From the NCBI GenBank assembly GCA_031277795.1, contig JAITLQ010000017.1:62001-126000 (forward strand): a DNA stretch of 64,000 nucleotides, read 5' to 3'. This document shows, one piece after another, positions 61,943 to 64,000 of this stretch. This DNA is from Arthrobacter sp. (lineage in GTDB: Bacteria > Actinomycetota > Actinomycetes > Actinomycetales > Micrococcaceae). The position numbers and the translations under genes were made by a program. The notes beneath the pieces were generated by a model, which was not told the DNA's origin, searched no databases, and saw nothing but the letters and a program-made list of their open reading frames with translations. Each line of letters starts with the position of its first letter. Within the stretch, counting starts at the first letter, position 1.

Positions 61943-62254
61943 GGGGGACTGCTCCTCAGGAAGGCGACGATGACTTGCTTCGAGAATCGATGCAACTCAA
62001 ATTAATACCGAACAAAGCCCCGAGCGCAATGCGCAGAAGGTCACAAATGTGTCACGGGCGTCACAGTCGCTCGGCGCGGGGGAGGGTGTCTGGTGCCCTA
62101 CGGCGGTGGGGTGCGTCACGAGGCGGGCGCGCGTGGGCGCGGGAAACGGCCCGCCCCGTCGCGGCGCGGGCGGGGTGGGGGGAGGGTGTGCTGAGGCGGG
62201 GGAGCGCTGCGGGTGAGGTGGAGGCGGCGGTGAAAGGGCCGCTCGGGGCGGGCT
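61943..62254. other. Intergenic region upstream of the peptide importer operon
   Basis: Holds the promoter of the receptor gene. AT-rich AACTCAAATTAATACC is near 61995, and GACTTGC...GCAACTC is an imperfect inverted repeat at about 61973-61999 that shares ACTTG and a TTCGA element with the palindrome before the ROK repressor. The 62050-62254 part is GC-rich and shows nothing. Confidence 0.4.
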
Positions 62255-63424
62255 CTAGGCCCCGGCCAGCTGCAACACGGCGTCGACGTTTTCCGGCTGC
62301 AGACTCTTCTCGAGGGTGTCCCACGCGATGCCCACGGCGCCGGCCGCGCGGCCGGCCTGGGCCACACTGATCTCCAGCAGATCGGTGGTCATGGGCAGGC
62401 ACTGCGTGTAGATGGCCTGGCGCACGCCGGCGGTGAAGGCGTCGGAGGTGGCCAGGAGGCCTCCGAGGGCGAGCACCTGCGGGTTGAAGAAGTTCACGAT
62501 CGTGGAGAGCACCTCGCCGATGCGACGGCCGGCCTCGCGCAGCACCTCGCTCGCGCCGGGATGCCCCTGCTTAGCCAGCCCCAGGACGTCGTCGATCGAG
62601 GCCGCCTCGCCGCCGCGCTCCCGGACGGATTCCACGATGGCGGAGCCGCTGGCCACCATGTCCAGGCAGCCGACGCGCCCGCACGAGCAGGGGATCGCCG
62701 GGGCGTTGGTGAGGGTCGTGTGGGAGATGTCGCCCGCGACGCCGCGGAAGCCGGTGTAGAGCGAGCCGTCCACGATGGAGCCGGTGCCGATGCCGCTTCC
62801 GGCCTTCACAAAGAGCAGGTCGCGGACGCTTCCCTCGCGGACGGCATACTCGGCCAGGGCCATGGAATTGGCGTCATTGCTGGCGCGGGAGGGGATCCCG
62901 CTCAGCGCCTCGAGCCGCTCGCGCACGTCGACGCCGCTCCAGCCCGGCATGCGCGTGGGGGAAAGGAGGCGGCCGGTACGGGCGTCCAGCGGGCCGGGAA
63001 GGCTGATGGCGAGGGCCGCCAGCGTGCGGCCGGGCGTTGCGTCGGTGAGCTGGCGAACGTGCTGAATGAGGGCGCCGAGCACCGTGTCCGGATCCGCACG
63101 CAGGCTGACCTCGTGCACGGCCTGAGCCACCGTTTCTCCGCGGCGGTTGAGCAGCACGATGATGGCGTGGTTCTCGCCCAGATCGATGCCGGCCACCACT
63201 TCCGGGGCGTCCCGCACCGCGAGATTGCGCGGGCGGCGGCCGCCGGAGGAGGCACCCTCCCCGGATTCCTCGATGTAGCCGGCCTGCAGCAGCTCGTCGA
63301 TGCGCAGCGCCATGGTCGAGGCCGAGGCCCCGGTGTGACGGGCCAGCTCGGCCCGGGTGGTGGCCGCCCCGGTCTTGATCAGGTGGAAGATCGTCCCCGC
63401 CGACGTGGGTGTTGACTGGTTCAC
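62255..63424 (-). CDS. ROK-family transcriptional repressor
   Basis: About 389 residues. The N-terminal winged helix (about 15-60; TTRAELARHTGASASTMALRIDELLQAG, cut) is followed by a ROK sugar-binding domain with GIDLGENHAI (about 83), NDANSMALAE (about 190), and the zinc motif CSCGRVGCLD (about 248). GAAAGG is adjacent to an ATG at 63430 but well spaced for the GTG at 63424, so the GTG is preferred. It probably represses the peptide importer operon and the divergent M81 gene, with a sugar or amino sugar as inducer. Confidence 0.9.
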   Translation of the reverse strand: MNQSTPTSAGTIFHLIKTGAATTRAELARHTGASASTMALRIDELLQAGYIEESGEGASSGGRRPRNLAVRDAPEVVAGIDLGENHAIIVLLNRRGETVAQAVHEVSLRADPDTVLGALIQHVRQLTDATPGRTLAALAISLPGPLDARTGRLLSPTRMPGWSGVDVRERLEALSGIPSRASNDANSMALAEYAVREGSVRDLLFVKAGSGIGTGSIVDGSLYTGFRGVAGDISHTTLTNAPAIPCSCGRVGCLDMVASGSAIVESVRERGGEAASIDDVLGLAKQGHPGASEVLREAGRRIGEVLSTIVNFFNPQVLALGGLLATSDAFTAGVRQAIYTQCLPMTTDLLEISVAQAGRAAGAVGIAWDTLEKSLQPENVDAVLQLAGA

Positions 63425-63494
63425 GAGCATCCCTTTCGAAGGCGGCACCGGGTTCAGCCGTCCGCGTGAGAATGTCACCGATGCGCCGACGCAT

Positions 63495-63507
63495 TCAAGT
63501 CACTTGA
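63495..63507. promoter_or_regulatory. Candidate ROK operator palindrome
   Basis: TCAAGT and ACTTGA flank one central base. It lies between the divergent starts of the ROK repressor and the M81 peptidase gene. AACTGCTTCGTTCGA follows and resembles TTGCTTCGAG near the receptor promoter at 61975. Confidence 0.4.
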
Positions 63508-63632
63508 CGAACTGCTTCGTTCGACATCGTAGAGACTTTCTCCATTTTTGCGATAATGTTCCCGCGAAGAGTGCCTGCGCAGAGGGTGTGCCGTGCCTCG
63601 ACTCAGCGAAGCGTCAAGCGAAGGGAGCGGAA

Positions 63633-64000
63633 GTGTCCGCCTCGATTCCCCCATTGCCCTCCGAGATCCGCAAGGGACCCCTGCCCGCCGTGGCCGAGAG
63701 CGGCCTGAGCGCTCCGCGCATCGGCATCGGTGGCATCTCCATCGAGTCAAGCACCTTCTCGCCCCACCGTTCGGGCCGCGAGGCCTTCACCCTGCGCGAG
63801 GGCGAGAGCCTCGTTGGCTACTACGACTTCCTCGACGAGGGCGCCGAGCTGCGCGAAGCGGCGCAGTGGATCCCCACGCTGCACGGACGTTCCTTCCCGG
63901 GCGGCGCCGTGGAGCGCGCCTTCTACGAGGAGATGAAGCAGGGCATCGTCGCCTCCATCCAGGACGAGGTGGCCAAGGGCGGGGCCTTCGACGGCTTCTT
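63633..64000 (+). CDS. M81 family metallopeptidase (MlrC-like), 5' part
   Basis: The first 122 residues of a protein cut by the window end. After a 30-residue leader it reads RIGIGGISIESSTFSPHRSG, then REAFTLREGE, HGRSFPGGAVERAFYEEM and FDGFF. These match the N-terminus of the MlrC/M81 family, zinc peptidases first known for cleaving linear microcystin peptides. The GTG start follows AAGGGAG. It is divergent from the ROK repressor and likely works with the peptide importer. Confidence 0.85.
   Translation, partial: MSASIPPLPSEIRKGPLPAVAESGLSAPRIGIGGISIESSTFSPHRSGREAFTLREGESLVGYYDFLDEGAELREAAQWIPTLHGRSFPGGAVERAFYEEMKQGIVASIQDEVAKGGAFDGF

Overview
The window is about 64 kb of very GC-rich DNA from an actinobacterium, probably of the Micrococcales. 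The evidence is the base composition, the frequent GTG starts, 4-base ATGA/GTGA gene overlaps throughout, Gly-Ser-rich lipoproteins, an actinobacterial-type dihydroxybenzoate siderophore cluster, a VaFE surface protein and actinobacterial S-box RNAs. The genus cannot be fixed from sequence reading alone.

Layout. (1) 1-6.4 kb: the end of a peptide/nickel-type ABC importer (permease fragment, double ATPase, lipoprotein receptor), translationally coupled to two flavin-dependent monooxygenases (NtaA/DszA type and SfnB/DszC type), probably a sulfur-compound scavenging operon. (2) 6.5-8.0 kb: a membrane protein, a frameshifted gene relic and a decayed SAM riboswitch. (3) 8.0-26.9 kb: a complete catecholate siderophore locus. 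Synthesis, activation and esterase genes (dhbC, dhbA, fes-like, dhbE) are on the minus strand. A phosphopantetheinyl transferase, two FecCD permeases, an ATPase, a receptor, dhbB and a 2440-residue NRPS (C-A-T-C-A-T-TE) are on the plus strand. The second A domain reads as threonine-specific; the first has an unusual pocket. (4) 26.9-30.8 kb: acetyl-CoA synthetase and a second SfnB-like monooxygenase, divergent, each preceded by its own S-box (SAM-I type) riboswitch. (5) 31.1-35.5 kb: an ABC importer (receptor, two permeases, ATPase) behind a PhoP-box-like direct repeat. (6) 35.6-37.1 kb: a small membrane protein and cutC.

(7) 37.1-54.4 kb: an accessory region of lower GC with insertion-sequence fragments (ISL3, IS5), one intact and one wrecked serine recombinase, a truncated HicB-like gene, an orphan secreted protein, a HigBA toxin-antitoxin pair and a block of tandem hairpins. 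It also carries a seven-gene coupled operon (XRE-cupin regulator, B3/4 tRNA-editing-like protein, two EamA transporters, ABM-fold protein, DapA-family aldolase, MFS transporter), and a sigma factor fused to a zinc-finger, membrane and extracellular tail next to a sortase-type surface protein with a perfect CRP/GlxR palindrome upstream.

(8) 54.5-64 kb: a TRIC-family channel, then a second peptide-type ABC importer operon (receptor, two permeases, double ATPase, ROK kinase) beside a ROK repressor and a divergent M81 metallopeptidase cut by the window end.

How the parts fit together: the core regions are nutrient acquisition modules for iron, sulfur, probably phosphate and peptides. Sulfur control is by SAM-sensing RNA, probable phosphate control by PhoP, and the peptide module probably by the ROK repressor. 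The most novel candidates are SAM control of acetyl-CoA synthetase, the seven-gene B3/4 operon, the sigma factor fusion and the tandem hairpin array.
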